From positions 1 to 27,637 of the forward strand of contig NZ_JACSYA010000049.1 in assembly GCF_029870285.1 (NCBI RefSeq): a DNA stretch of 27,637 nucleotides, in the 5' to 3' direction. This document shows, piece after piece, positions 9,068-17,136 of this stretch. The notes under the pieces are model-generated. The model ran no database searches, had not been told where the DNA came from, and saw only the letters and a list, made by a program, of their open reading frames with translations. Position numbers and translations under genes: made by a program. The DNA comes from Delftia sp. PS-11 (GTDB lineage Bacteria > Pseudomonadota > Gammaproteobacteria > Burkholderiales > Burkholderiaceae_C). How positions within the stretch are numbered: position 1 is the stretch's first letter; each line of letters opens with the position of its first letter.

Positions 9068-10114
9068 TTACTGGAATCCTGCACGGTCCAGCATCTGCTG
9101 CACCTTGGTCATGTTCTTGCCCACCGCAGTGATCGGGATGGTCTCGCTCTTGAAGGGCTTGTTGCCGGCCATTTCCTTCAATGCCGGGTTGTCGAGTTCC
9201 ACGCCCTTGGCTGCGGGCCATTCGTTGTTGCCGTTGGCAAAGTAGTTCTGCGCGGCAGGGCTTGCCAGGTATTCGAGGAACTTGACGGCGTTGTCCTTGT
9301 TCTTGGCATGGCGTGCCACGGCACCGCCCGCGATGTTCAGGTGCGTGCCCCAGCTGGACTGGTTGGGGAAGACCACGCCGATCTTGCCGACAACGGCGGC
9401 ATCTTCGGCCTTACCCGAGCGCATCATGCGTGCCAGGTAGTAGCTGTTGGTCACGCCAATGGTGCATTCTCCCGAGGCCACGGCCTTGATCTGGTCGGTG
9501 TCGCCACCCTTGGGCGGCCGCGCCAGATTGGCCTTCATGCCCTGGATCCAGGCTTCGGCCTTTTGCTCGCCCAGATGCTCGACCACGGTGCCGAACAGGC
9601 TCAGGTTGTAGGGGTGCGAGCCCGAACGGATGCACAGCTGGCCTTTGAACCTGGGGTCGGCCAGCGACTCGTAGTTCTGTACATCGGCGGGCTGGACCTT
9701 GGCCTTGTTGTAGACGATGACACGGGCGCGTGTGGACAGGCCGAACCAGCTGATGCCGTCTGCCGTGGCCTGGGCGCGCAGGTTGGACGGGATCGCGTTT
9801 TCCAGCACCTTGGAGTGGATGGGCTGGAACAGTCCGTCGGCTTCGCCACGGGACAGGCGCGCAGCGTCCACCAGCAGGATCACGTCGGCAGGCGAGGCCT
9901 GGCCCTCTGCCTTCAGGCGCGCGATGATGCCGGCATCGTCGCCGTCCACGCGGTTGATCTTGATGCCGGTGGCCTTGGTGAAGCCGTTGTACAGCTCCTC
10001 GTCCGTGGAGTAGTGGCGCGCGGAGTAGAGGTTGACGACCTGGGAATCGGCAATGGCGGTGCCGACGGTGGCCAGGGCGCAGGCTGCGAACAGGGCTTGC
10101 AGGGTTTTCGACAT
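9068..10114 (-). CDS. Periplasmic Fe(3+)-binding protein of an ABC importer (FbpA/FutA type)
   Basis: A 348-residue extracellular solute-binding protein. The signal peptide ends near residue 22 (TAIA-DSQ). The mature protein opens with VNLYSARHYSTDEELYNGF, typical of FutA/Idi-type iron binders. The adjacent pair Tyr225-Tyr226 in TNSYYLARMM matches the iron-coordinating tyrosines of the family, and GVVFPNQSSWGTHLNIAGG is also characteristic. The frame is open to 10222, but ATG 10114 is chosen because it places the signal peptide at the N-terminus and has AGAGG upstream. No permease or ATPase gene is adjacent, so it is an orphan binding protein that must use an importer encoded elsewhere. A hairpin at 10133-10154 lies in its leader. 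No convincing Fur box was seen. Confidence 0.93.
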   Translation of the reverse strand: MSKTLQALFAACALATVGTAIADSQVVNLYSARHYSTDEELYNGFTKATGIKINRVDGDDAGIIARLKAEGQASPADVILLVDAARLSRGEADGLFQPIHSKVLENAIPSNLRAQATADGISWFGLSTRARVIVYNKAKVQPADVQNYESLADPRFKGQLCIRSGSHPYNLSLFGTVVEHLGEQKAEAWIQGMKANLARPPKGGDTDQIKAVASGECTIGVTNSYYLARMMRSGKAEDAAVVGKIGVVFPNQSSWGTHLNIAGGAVARHAKNKDNAVKFLEYLASPAAQNYFANGNNEWPAAKGVELDNPALKEMAGNKPFKSETIPITAVGKNMTKVQQMLDRAGFQ

Positions 10115-10132
10115 GAAGGCGTGCCTCTTTCT

Positions 10133-10154
10133 TGATGGATGCAAAAATCCATCA
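10133..10154 (-). promoter_or_regulatory. Inverted repeat in the leader of the iron-binding protein gene
   Basis: TGATGGAT (10133-10140) and ATCCATCA (10147-10154) are perfect 8-base arms around a 6-base loop, ending 18 bases before the start codon and next to the ribosome-binding site. It could be an operator or an RNA hairpin that limits translation. Function is not known. Confidence 0.5.
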
Positions 10155-10228
10155 TAAGCCGAACGCGAATTGTTCTTAATAAATGGCGGACTTGTCCAGG
10201 GTCTTGCGTTCCTGCCATGCACACAGGC

Positions 10229-10259
10229 AAAAAAAAAGCCCAGTCATCGGACCGGGCTT
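10229..10259 (-). terminator. Rho-independent terminator of the phasin transcript
   Basis: AAGCCC-A-GTC (10236-10245) pairs with GAC-C-GGGCTT (10250-10259) around an ATCG loop, with one mismatch. Nine plus-strand A residues (10229-10237) give the T tract on the minus strand. It lies 131 bases after the phasin stop. Confidence 0.85.
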
Positions 10260-10328
10260 GAAAGGATCCAGAAACCGGGGTTTCGAGAGGATCCAAGGAG
10301 ACAACTGGTGCAAGGTCCTGCGACCTGC

Positions 10329-10372
10329 GCTGCGTGCAATGATAAGGGTAATCACCGATTCTTGCACGCAGC
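10329..10372 (-). other. Long stem-loop in the phasin 3' untranslated region
   Basis: GCTGCGTGCAA (10329-10339) and TTGCACGCAGC (10362-10372) are perfect 11-base arms with a 22-base loop, 17 bases past the phasin stop and well ahead of the true terminator. There is no T tract. It may stabilise the abundant phasin mRNA or mark a 3'-derived small RNA. A short direct repeat (AGGATCC, twice) follows at 10263-10295. Confidence 0.6.
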
Positions 10373-10389
10373 TCTGAAAGAGCGTTGCT

Positions 10390-10944
10390 TCAGCGCTTGC
10401 GGGCCTGAGCCTGTGCCTGCTTGACAGCGTCGCTGGCAGTGTTGGTCACAGCCGTGAAGTTGGCTTCGGCCAGGTCGGTGGCCTGCTTGACGGCCTTTTG
10501 CACCGACTCGAAAGCATTGTTGGCAGCCGACACGGCGCTCTTCATCACGGCCACGGCGGTTTCCGAGCCTGCCGGTGCGTTCTTGGCGGTGTTTTCCACC
10601 AGAGCGCCAAAATTCTTTTGCAGTTCGGTGGTCTGGTTCTCGAAAGCCTTGGCGAACTCGGCGCTTGTGCCGCTGGCGATGTCATACAGGTGGCGGCTGT
10701 AGGAGGCGGCTTTCTCGGCCAGGGGCTGGAACAGGTTGGCCTGCAGGGCCAGCAGCTCCTGTGCATCCTTGACGCTCAGAACGGCCTGGGTGTGCTGGGC
10801 CACTTCGTTCAGGGCGGCGCGCGAGGCGGTGACGTTCAGTTCCACCAGCTTTTCGACGCCTTCGAATGCCTTGCTCGTCAGGCCGAACAGGGTTTCGATG
10901 TTGGCTTTTTGTGCGCTCAGGATTTGGTCAGGGGTCAGGCTCAT
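10390..10944 (-). CDS. phaP: Phasin (polyhydroxyalkanoate granule-associated protein)
   Basis: A 184-residue phasin of the PhaP/Phasin_2 family. It opens with the typical [37 protein letters not shown], followed by amphipathic helices rich in Ala, Gln and Glu ([32 protein letters not shown]) and an Ala/Lys-rich tail ending in QAQAQARKR. There is no signal peptide. It coats cytoplasmic PHA granules and controls their size and number, so the host probably makes polyhydroxybutyrate. It is monocistronic, with its own promoter and terminator. Two PhaR-type CTGC-N3-GCAG palindromes bracket the promoter, which predicts repression by PhaR until PHA granules titrate it away. Confidence 0.95.
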   Translation of the reverse strand: MSLTPDQILSAQKANIETLFGLTSKAFEGVEKLVELNVTASRAALNEVAQHTQAVLSVKDAQELLALQANLFQPLAEKAASYSRHLYDIASGTSAEFAKAFENQTTELQKNFGALVENTAKNAPAGSETAVAVMKSAVSAANNAFESVQKAVKQATDLAEANFTAVTNTASDAVKQAQAQARKR

Positions 10945-11024
10945 GTCATTCTCCAGGATTAGCGGACCGTCAGGGGTCTCGGGTTACAAGGGACATCTGC
11001 GCTGACCTGACGAGGTGTCTGTCA

Positions 11025-11040
11025 TGTTGCAGTGCAGCAT
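11025..11040. promoter_or_regulatory. PhaR operator 2
   Basis: TGTTGC-AGT-GCAGCA matches the PhaR consensus with a single mismatch (TTGC for CTGC). It lies just downstream of the phasin -10 element, over the likely transcription start. Confidence 0.6.
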
Positions 11041-11047
11041 GGGTCTT

Positions 11048-11075
11048 ATTGTAGGGATTGCGCGCAAGGAATCAA
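11048..11075 (-). promoter_or_regulatory. Sigma-70 promoter of the phasin gene
   Basis: On the minus strand TTGATT (11070-11075) and TACAAT (11048-11053) are 16 bases apart. The AT-rich block further upstream (about 11098-11185) could act as an UP element. Confidence 0.7.
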
Positions 11076-11083
11076 GGGGTTCA

Positions 11084-11098
11084 TGCTGCGCTGCAGCA
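11084..11098. promoter_or_regulatory. PhaR operator 1
   Basis: TGCTGC-GCT-GCAGCA is a perfect 6-base-arm palindrome that contains the CTGC-N3-GCAG consensus described for the PHA regulator PhaR. It lies 8 bases upstream of the phasin -35 element. Confidence 0.7.
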
Positions 11099-11275
11099 AA
11101 AAAATCGGAAATTTCATGGTTTTTTTGTAAGTATTTGATTTTTAAAGAATTAAATGTCAGTTTTACGACATCTTTTTGTTTAGCAAGCTCACGATGTGGC
11201 CGTCCACAATCCCGCAGGCGCATGCGCGTCATGCCTGCGACAGCCGGACCCCGGCAGCGCTGCACAATGGCCGGC

Positions 11276-11731
11276 ATGAGCGATCTTTCTTCTTCTCCCC
11301 GCCCTTCGCCGCAGCCGCGCACGGCTTACGCGGCGTTTCGCAGCATCAGCACACGCTGGATGGACAACGATGTCTATGGCCATGTGAACAATGTCGTCTA
11401 CTACAGCTGGTTCGATACGGCCGTGAATGCGTACCTGATAGAGCAGGGCGCGCTGGACATCCATGCGGGCGGCACGATCGGACTGGTGGTCGAGACGCAG
11501 TGCAACTATTTCGCACCGCTGGCCTTTCCCCAGAAGGTGGACGCGGGCATCCGCGTGGCACGCCTGGGCGGCTCCAGTGTGCGCTACGAAGTGGGCCTGT
11601 TTGCCCAGGGCGAGCCGCTGACAGCGGCTGCCGGGCATTTCGTCCATGTCTATGTGGACCGCCAGACGCGCCGCCCTGTGCCGCTTCCCCAGCAACTGCG
11701 CGATGCGCTGCAGCCGCTGCTGCGCAGCTGA
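11276..11731 (+). CDS. Hotdog-fold acyl-CoA thioesterase (4HBT/YbgC type)
   Basis: A 151-residue single hotdog domain. The active-site block [22 protein letters not shown] (from residue 30) holds the Asp and the GHVNN turn of the 4-hydroxybenzoyl-CoA thioesterase family, followed by [17 protein letters not shown] and the RYEVGLF strand. It should hydrolyse an acyl-CoA thioester in the cytoplasm; the substrate cannot be told from sequence. ATG 11276 is chosen as the last start before the conserved domain. ATG 11267 is 3 codons earlier and the frame is open further upstream, but neither start has a clear ribosome-binding site. It heads a run of plus-strand genes; pncB follows after 109 bp. Confidence 0.88.
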   Translation: MSDLSSSPRPSPQPRTAYAAFRSISTRWMDNDVYGHVNNVVYYSWFDTAVNAYLIEQGALDIHAGGTIGLVVETQCNYFAPLAFPQKVDAGIRVARLGGSSVRYEVGLFAQGEPLTAAAGHFVHVYVDRQTRRPVPLPQQLRDALQPLLRS

Positions 11732-11840
11732 AACCCGGCTGAAACAACGGTTGCGGCCGCGGCGGCGCCATTGGCGATCGCCTACACTCGAATGCTGTCC
11801 GCCATCCGACCGCATGGGCATTGCACGCCCGGCTTCGTTC

Positions 11841-13061
11841 ATGATCATCACCAGCCTGCTTGACACCGACCTGTACAAATTCACGATGATGCAGGTGGTG
11901 CTGCACCAGTTTCCCGGTGCGCAGGTCGAATACCGCTTCAGGTGCCGCAATCCCGGCGTGCAGCTGGCGCCTTATGTGAACGAGATCCGGGCCGAAATCC
12001 GCAGCCTGTGCAGCCTGCGCTTTCAGGATGCCGAGCTGGCCTACCTGAGTTCGCTGCGCTTCATCAAGAGTGATTTCGTCGACTTCCTGGGGCTGTTCCA
12101 GCTCAACGAGAAGTACATCACTGTCCAGGCGTTGCCCGAGGGCGGCATCGACATCACGATCCGTGGCCCCTGGCTGCACACCATCCTGTTCGAGATCCCG
12201 GTGCTGGCCATCGTCAACGAGGTGTATTTCCGCAACACCCGTCCCGTGCCTGATTTCCCCGAAGGCCGCAGGCGGCTCGATGCCAAGATCGCTTTGCTGC
12301 AGCAGCCGGGGCTGGAACAATTGCGCATAGCCGACTACGGCACGCGCCGGCGGTTTTCCCGCGCCTGGCATGAGGAGGTGCTGCGCGTGCTGTGCGCGCG
12401 GCTGGGCAGCCGTCCCGGCGTGGATGCCGAGGGCCAGTTCGCCGGCACCAGCAATGTGCTGTATGCCATGAAGCTGGGCGTGCGTCCGCTGGGCACGCTG
12501 GCGCATGAGTACCTGCAGGCCTGCCAGTCGCTGGGGCCACGGCTGCGCGACAGCCAGATCTTCGGCTTCGAGTCCTGGGCGCGCGAGTACCGTGGCGATC
12601 TGGGCATCGCGCTGTCCGATGTCTATGGCATGACGGCATTTTTGCGCGATTTCGATCTGTATTTCTGCAAGCTGTTCGATGGCGCCCGCCATGACAGCGG
12701 CGACCCTTTCGAGTGGGGCGAACGCCTGCTGGCCCACTACCGTGCCAACCGCATCGATCCGCTGACCAAGACGCTGATCTTCAGCGATGGCCTCACGGTG
12801 CCGCGCACCATCGAGCTGTTCCGGCGTTTTCATGGGCGCTGCCAGCTCGCGTTCGGGATCGGCACCAACCTGACCAATGACCTGGGCGACGCGCCTGACC
12901 ATGTGCCCCTGCAGATCGTCATCAAGATGACGCGCTGCAACGGCCAGCCGGTGGCCAAGCTGTCGGATACGCCCGGCAAGAGCATGTGCGACGACGAAAA
13001 ATACTTGGCCTACCTGCGCCAGGTCTTTGAGATCGCTCCGCCCGAGCCTCCCTGCATCTGA
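11841..13061 (+). CDS. pncB: Nicotinate phosphoribosyltransferase
   Basis: A 406-residue NAPRTase, the expected length for PncB. It converts nicotinate, PRPP and ATP to nicotinate mononucleotide in the Preiss-Handler salvage route to NAD. Recognisable blocks are [14 protein letters not shown] (5-18), [37 protein letters not shown] (166-173) and PLGTLAHEY, whose His222 corresponds to the phosphorylated histidine of the enterobacterial enzyme. The ISDSL-like [14 protein letters not shown] and [11 protein letters not shown] segments bind the phosphoribosyl group. The ATG at 11841 is chosen by alignment of the N-terminus; ATG 11814 is 9 codons upstream. A TACACT -10-like hexamer lies about 60 bp upstream, without a clear -35. 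Confidence 0.95.
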   Translation: MIITSLLDTDLYKFTMMQVVLHQFPGAQVEYRFRCRNPGVQLAPYVNEIRAEIRSLCSLRFQDAELAYLSSLRFIKSDFVDFLGLFQLNEKYITVQALPEGGIDITIRGPWLHTILFEIPVLAIVNEVYFRNTRPVPDFPEGRRRLDAKIALLQQPGLEQLRIADYGTRRRFSRAWHEEVLRVLCARLGSRPGVDAEGQFAGTSNVLYAMKLGVRPLGTLAHEYLQACQSLGPRLRDSQIFGFESWAREYRGDLGIALSDVYGMTAFLRDFDLYFCKLFDGARHDSGDPFEWGERLLAHYRANRIDPLTKTLIFSDGLTVPRTIELFRRFHGRCQLAFGIGTNLTNDLGDAPDHVPLQIVIKMTRCNGQPVAKLSDTPGKSMCDDEKYLAYLRQVFEIAPPEPPCI

Positions 13062-13111
13062 ATTCGGGCAGCGCCCACCGACAACATACAAGAGTCCGAG
13101 GAGACCTCATC

Positions 13112-14539
13112 ATGCAAGCTCTGCGCTGGGCCCTGGCCGCGCTGGTCGCCACCGCTCCTTCGTGGGCTGCAGCGGCCGAGATCGATGGCAGCCAGCTGTC
13201 CGTGCTGTGGGGCGTGCCGTTTGCCGGCATGCTGCTGTCCATCGCCCTGATGCCGCTGTTTGCACCGTATTTCTGGCACCACCATTTCGGCAAGGTGACG
13301 GCTGCCTGGGCACTGGCCTTTTTGCTGCCCTTCGCCGCCGTTCAGGGCGCCGGTGCAGCAGCAGTCAACCTGGTTCATGCCCTGCTGGCAGAGTATCTGC
13401 CATTCGTGATCCTGCTGACCGCGCTCTATACGGTGTCTGGCGGCATCTACGTGCGCGGCAACCTCAAGGGTTCACCCGCGCTCAATACCGGCATCCTGGC
13501 CCTGGGCGCTGTGCTGGCCAGCTTCATGGGCACGACCGGGGCATCCATGCTGCTGATCCGTCCGCTGCTGCGTGCCAACGACAATCGCCGCCACCAGGTG
13601 CATGTGGTTGTATTTTTTATCTTCATCGTCTCCAACGCCGGTGGTTCGCTGACGCCGCTGGGCGATCCGCCGCTGTTCCTGGGTTTTCTCAAGGGCGTTG
13701 ATTTCTTCTGGACCCTGAGCCACCTGTTCGGCCAGGCACTGTTTCTGGTGGGCGTGCTGCTGGCGCTGTTCTATGCCATCGACACCTGGCTGCTGCGCCA
13801 GGCAGGGGAATCCGACCTGCCTGACCCCACGCCCAGCGTCGATGCATCGGGCCGGGTGAGCCGGCTGGGATTTGAGGGCGGCATCAATTTCGTGCTGCTG
13901 ATGGCCATCGTGGCGCTGGTGCTCATGAGCGGTCTGTGGCGCACCGATGCCGGCCTGGAACTGGCAGGCACCCATGTCGGCCTGCCCGGGATGGTGCGCG
14001 ATGCCGGGCTGGTGGCGGTGACGCTGCTGTCGCTGCGCCTGACGCCGCGCAGCGTGCACCAGGCCAATGCCTTTGGCTGGGGGCCGATGCAGGAGGTCGC
14101 CAAGCTGTTCGCGGGCATTTTCCTGACCATCATTCCCGTGATCGCCATGCTCAAGGCCGGCGTTGAGGGACCTTTCGGTGCCATCGTCGGTGCAGTGACC
14201 CGTGCCGACGGCACGCCCGATCCCCTAATGTATTTCTGGGCCGCAGGGCTGCTGTCCTCCTTTCTGGACAACGCGCCCACCTATCTGGTGTTCTTCAACA
14301 CGGCGGGCGGAGATGCCTCCCTGCTCATGTCCTCCATGGCGTCCACGCTGGCGGCGATCTCGGCGGGTGCCGTGTTCATGGGCGCCAATACCTATATCGG
14401 CAACGCGCCCAATCTCATGGTCAAGGCCATTGCAGAGGAGCGCGGGGTGAAGATGCCCAGCTTCTTTGGCTACATGGCCTGGTCGCTGGCCATCCTGGTG
14501 CCGATGTTCGTTGTGATGAGTTTCCTCTGGTTCCATTGA
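13112..14539 (+). CDS. Sodium/proton antiporter, NhaD/CitMHS-like membrane protein
   Basis: A 475-residue polytopic membrane protein with about 11-12 hydrophobic segments and a signal-like N-terminus (cut possible near residue 22). The motifs ASFMGTTGASMLLIRPLLRAN (from 137) and SNAGGSLTPLGDPPLFLGFLKG (174-195), and a late SSFLDNAPTYLVFFN block, place it in the ion-transporter superfamily group commonly annotated as sodium:proton antiporters (CitMHS_2/NhaD relatives). A GAGGAG ribosome-binding site lies 8 bases before the ATG. It follows pncB after 50 bp and precedes the hydroxyacid dehydrogenase by 32 bp, so co-transcription is likely. The transported ion is a family inference; an organic-anion substrate cannot be excluded. 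Confidence 0.85.
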   Translation: MQALRWALAALVATAPSWAAAAEIDGSQLSVLWGVPFAGMLLSIALMPLFAPYFWHHHFGKVTAAWALAFLLPFAAVQGAGAAAVNLVHALLAEYLPFVILLTALYTVSGGIYVRGNLKGSPALNTGILALGAVLASFMGTTGASMLLIRPLLRANDNRRHQVHVVVFFIFIVSNAGGSLTPLGDPPLFLGFLKGVDFFWTLSHLFGQALFLVGVLLALFYAIDTWLLRQAGESDLPDPTPSVDASGRVSRLGFEGGINFVLLMAIVALVLMSGLWRTDAGLELAGTHVGLPGMVRDAGLVAVTLLSLRLTPRSVHQANAFGWGPMQEVAKLFAGIFLTIIPVIAMLKAGVEGPFGAIVGAVTRADGTPDPLMYFWAAGLLSSFLDNAPTYLVFFNTAGGDASLLMSSMASTLAAISAGAVFMGANTYIGNAPNLMVKAIAEERGVKMPSFFGYMAWSLAILVPMFVVMSFLWFH

Positions 14540-14571
14540 CCTGCCCTGTGGCAAGAAAGAAAGAGACAGAC

Positions 14572-15579
14572 ATGGCAAGCAAACCCCGCATCCTGATCGC
14601 CCGGGCCATTCCCCCTCATGTGGTGGCCTATCTGGAACAGCACTTCGAGGTCCAGGCCAACCAGGACGATGTGATCTGGAGCCCCCACGAACTGGCCCTG
14701 CAGCTTCAGGACAAGGATGGCGTGCTGACCACAGGCTCCCAGACCATCGATGCCGCGCTGCTGGCTGCCTGCCCGCGCCTGAAGATCGTGGCCAACATGG
14801 CGGTGGGCTACAACAACTTCGATGTGCCTGCCATGACGGCAGCCGGCGTGCAGGGCACGAATGCGCCCGACGTGCTGACCGAGACCACGGCCGACTTCGG
14901 CTTTGCGCTGCTCATGGCCACGGCGCGGCGCATCACCGAGAGCGAGCACTACCTGCGCGCAGGCAAGTGGAACTCATGGCGTTACGACCTGTTTGCGGGC
15001 TCCGAGGTCCATGGCAGCACGCTGGGCATCATCGGCATGGGCCGCATCGGCCAGGGCATTGCCCGGCGCGGCGCCTATGGCTTTGGCATGAAGGTGGTCT
15101 ACCACAACCGCTCGCGCCTGTCGCCTGCGCTGGAAGCCGAGTGCAAGGCTTCATATGTGGGCAAGGATGAATTGCTGGCCATGGCCGACCATGTGGTGCT
15201 GGTGCTGCCTTACACCCAGGAAAACCACCACACCATCGGCGCTGCCGAAATCGCGAAAATGAAGCCCACGGCCACGCTGATCAACATCGCGCGCGGCGGC
15301 ATTGTCGATGACGCAGCCCTTGCCAGCGCGCTGCGCGAAGGGGTCATTGCTGCGGCGGGGCTGGACGTATTCGAGGGCGAGCCCTCGGTCCACCCCGATC
15401 TGCTGACCGTGCCCAATGTGGTTCTGACCCCGCATATCGCCAGCGCCACCATGGCCACGCGCAGTGCCATGGCGCAACTGGCGGCGGACAACCTGATTGA
15501 TTTCCTGGTGGGGCAGGGACCGCGTACGCCCGTCAACCAGCCTGATGCGGCGGCAGCACAGGCCCGCGCGTCGGCCTGA
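14572..15579 (+). CDS. D-2-hydroxyacid dehydrogenase (glyoxylate/hydroxypyruvate reductase type)
   Basis: A 335-residue NAD(P)-dependent enzyme. The Rossmann motif GIIGMGRIGQG is at 152-162, and the catalytic residues of the family are Arg241 (NIARGGIVDD), Glu270 (LDVFEGEP) and His288 (LTPHIAS). The substrate loop NMAVGYNNFDVPA (75-87) and the R179-centred HNRSR after the third strand suggest NADPH use and a glyoxylate/hydroxypyruvate reductase (GhrB-like) activity in the cytoplasm. The ATG at 14572 has AAGAGA upstream. A TTG at 14536 overlapping the antiporter stop is in frame but less likely. GC-rich hairpins follow the stop. Confidence 0.93.
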   Translation: MASKPRILIARAIPPHVVAYLEQHFEVQANQDDVIWSPHELALQLQDKDGVLTTGSQTIDAALLAACPRLKIVANMAVGYNNFDVPAMTAAGVQGTNAPDVLTETTADFGFALLMATARRITESEHYLRAGKWNSWRYDLFAGSEVHGSTLGIIGMGRIGQGIARRGAYGFGMKVVYHNRSRLSPALEAECKASYVGKDELLAMADHVVLVLPYTQENHHTIGAAEIAKMKPTATLINIARGGIVDDAALASALREGVIAAAGLDVFEGEPSVHPDLLTVPNVVLTPHIASATMATRSAMAQLAADNLIDFLVGQGPRTPVNQPDAAAAQARASA

Positions 15580-15609
15580 CCCCGGTGCGGGGCGTCCGCA
15601 TGCGGGCGC
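15580..15609 (+). terminator. Possible terminator hairpins after the hydroxyacid dehydrogenase
   Basis: CCCCG-GTG-CGGGG (15580-15592) is followed directly by a second stem around the palindrome CCGCATGCGG (15596-15605), then a pyrimidine-rich stretch. There is no long T run, so this may be a weak or partial terminator ahead of rmuC. Confidence 0.4.
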
Positions 15610-15648
15610 TTCGCTTCTTTTCCTGCACACACTATCTTTTTGACACAG

Positions 15649-17136
15649 ATGTCCGTAGTTGGGTGGGCGGCCTGGGCCGTCTTGCTGGCGGCCCAGGCCG
15701 CCGTACTGTGGCTGCTGTGGCGGCGCAGCCAGGACGAAGATGCACCGGGTCAGGCGCGCATGCTGCATGCGCTGGACATGCGGCTGCAGCATCTCGAACG
15801 CAGCGCCCAGGCCACGCAGATGGCCGTGGCCAAGAGCGATGGCGCGCTTGACCGTGTGACCCAGCAGCTGCAGGCCCATCTGGCCCAGGCCCAGCTCGAT
15901 GCCCATGCCGCGCGGCGCGAGCAGGGCGAGGCGCTGGCGGCCTTTCGCATGGAACTGGGCCGGCTCACGGTGCGGCTGTCATCCGACAGCGCCCAGGCCC
16001 GTGACACCCAGGCTGAAAGCACGCAGCGCCTGAACGCCCATGTGCAGGAGCGTTTCGAGGCATTGGCCCAGACCATGCGCGCCACGCTGGACTCGCTCAA
16101 GGGCGACATTCAGCAGCAGCTGGCAGGGCTGGCGCAGTCCGGCCAGCTTCACGCTGAGCAGTTGCGTACCACGCTCAATGAGCGCCTGGCCACCATCCAG
16201 TCTGACAATGCGGCGCGGCTTGAGGAAATGCGCCGCACGGTGGACGAAAAGCTCCATGCCACGCTGGAGCAGCGCCTGGGCGAATCCTTCAAGCTTGTCA
16301 GCGACCGTCTCGAACAGGTGCACAAGGGCCTGGGCGAGATGCAGACGCTGGCAGGCAGCGTCGGCGACCTCAAGCGGGTGATGACCAATGTGAAATCGCG
16401 CGGCACCTGGGGCGAGCTGCAACTGGGCGCCATCATCGAGAACGTGCTGGCTCCCGAGCAGTACGCGCGCAACGTCAAGACCGTGCCCGGCAGCGACGAG
16501 ATGGTGGAGTTTGCCATCCGGCTGCCAGGGCGCAGCGACGAAGAGCCGGTCTGGCTGCCGATCGATGCCAAGTACCCGGTCGAAGCCTATCAGCGGCTGC
16601 TCGATGCCCAGGACGCAGCCGACAGGGCCGCCATACAGGCTGCCGGCAACGCCTTCGAGGCTTCGATCAAGTTCGAGGCGCGCAAGATCCACGACAAGTA
16701 CGTCAGTCCACCCCACACCACGGACTTTGCCGTGCTCTACCTGCCGACCGAGGGCCTGTTCGCCGAGGTCATGCGCAGGCCCGGCCTGGCCGAGTCGGTG
16801 CAAAACGGCTGCCGCGTGATGATCACAGGGCCTGCCAATCTTGCCGCCATGCTCAGCAGCCTGCAGATGGGCTTCAAGACGCTTGCCATCGAGAAGCGCT
16901 CATCCGAGGTCTGGGCCGTGCTGGGGCAGGTCAAGACAGAGTTCGCCAAGTTCGGCGAGGTCGTGGATGCCACACGCAAGTCCATCGACGCTGCCGCCAA
17001 GCGGTTCGAGCAGGTAGGCGTGCGCACGCGGGCCATTCAGCGCAAGCTGCGCGACGTGCAGGAGCTGCCCGCGCCAGGCGAGTCCGGCGGGCTGGATGGC
17101 GCCCCAGAGCCCGGCGACCCGGCGGCCCTGCCATGA
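15649..17136 (+). CDS. rmuC: DNA recombination protein RmuC
   Basis: A 495-residue RmuC protein. An N-terminal membrane helix (about 4-24) is followed by a long coiled coil rich in Ala, Gln, Arg and Glu (about 30-240). The RmuC core then begins with NVKSRGTWGELQLGAIIENVL near 247, includes WLPIDAKYPVEAYQRLLDA near 302-320 and FAVLYLPTEGLFAEV, and ends in a Pro/Gly-rich tail. RmuC proteins limit recombination at inverted repeats and have a nuclease-like core. The ATG at 15649 gives the membrane anchor directly; a TTG 3 codons upstream is in frame. No clear ribosome-binding site is seen. The last codons overlap the start of the MFS gene (ATGA). Confidence 0.94.
   Translation: MSVVGWAAWAVLLAAQAAVLWLLWRRSQDEDAPGQARMLHALDMRLQHLERSAQATQMAVAKSDGALDRVTQQLQAHLAQAQLDAHAARREQGEALAAFRMELGRLTVRLSSDSAQARDTQAESTQRLNAHVQERFEALAQTMRATLDSLKGDIQQQLAGLAQSGQLHAEQLRTTLNERLATIQSDNAARLEEMRRTVDEKLHATLEQRLGESFKLVSDRLEQVHKGLGEMQTLAGSVGDLKRVMTNVKSRGTWGELQLGAIIENVLAPEQYARNVKTVPGSDEMVEFAIRLPGRSDEEPVWLPIDAKYPVEAYQRLLDAQDAADRAAIQAAGNAFEASIKFEARKIHDKYVSPPHTTDFAVLYLPTEGLFAEVMRRPGLAESVQNGCRVMITGPANLAAMLSSLQMGFKTLAIEKRSSEVWAVLGQVKTEFAKFGEVVDATRKSIDAAAKRFEQVGVRTRAIQRKLRDVQELPAPGESGGLDGAPEPGDPAALP

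Larger units (their letters stand above)
10945..11275. other. Intergenic region between divergent phasin and thioesterase genes
   Basis: This 331-bp spacer holds the phasin promoter and its two PhaR sites. It also has an AT-rich island (about 11098-11185) that contrasts sharply with its GC-rich surroundings and contains a small inverted repeat (ATGTC 11154-11158, GACAT 11167-11171). No convincing thioesterase promoter could be picked out. Confidence 0.6.

Noticed and set aside
10155..10200. Fur box upstream of the iron-binding protein gene
   Set aside because: The AT-rich stretch there does not keep the Fur dyad; too many mismatches.
11814..11840. Longer N-terminus for PncB
   Set aside because: The extra nine residues precede the conserved [12 protein letters not shown] start and no ribosome-binding site supports them.
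11346..13091. A 581-codon minus-strand open frame opposite pncB and the thioesterase
   Set aside because: It is antisense to two recognisable enzymes; composition is that of a GC-driven shadow.
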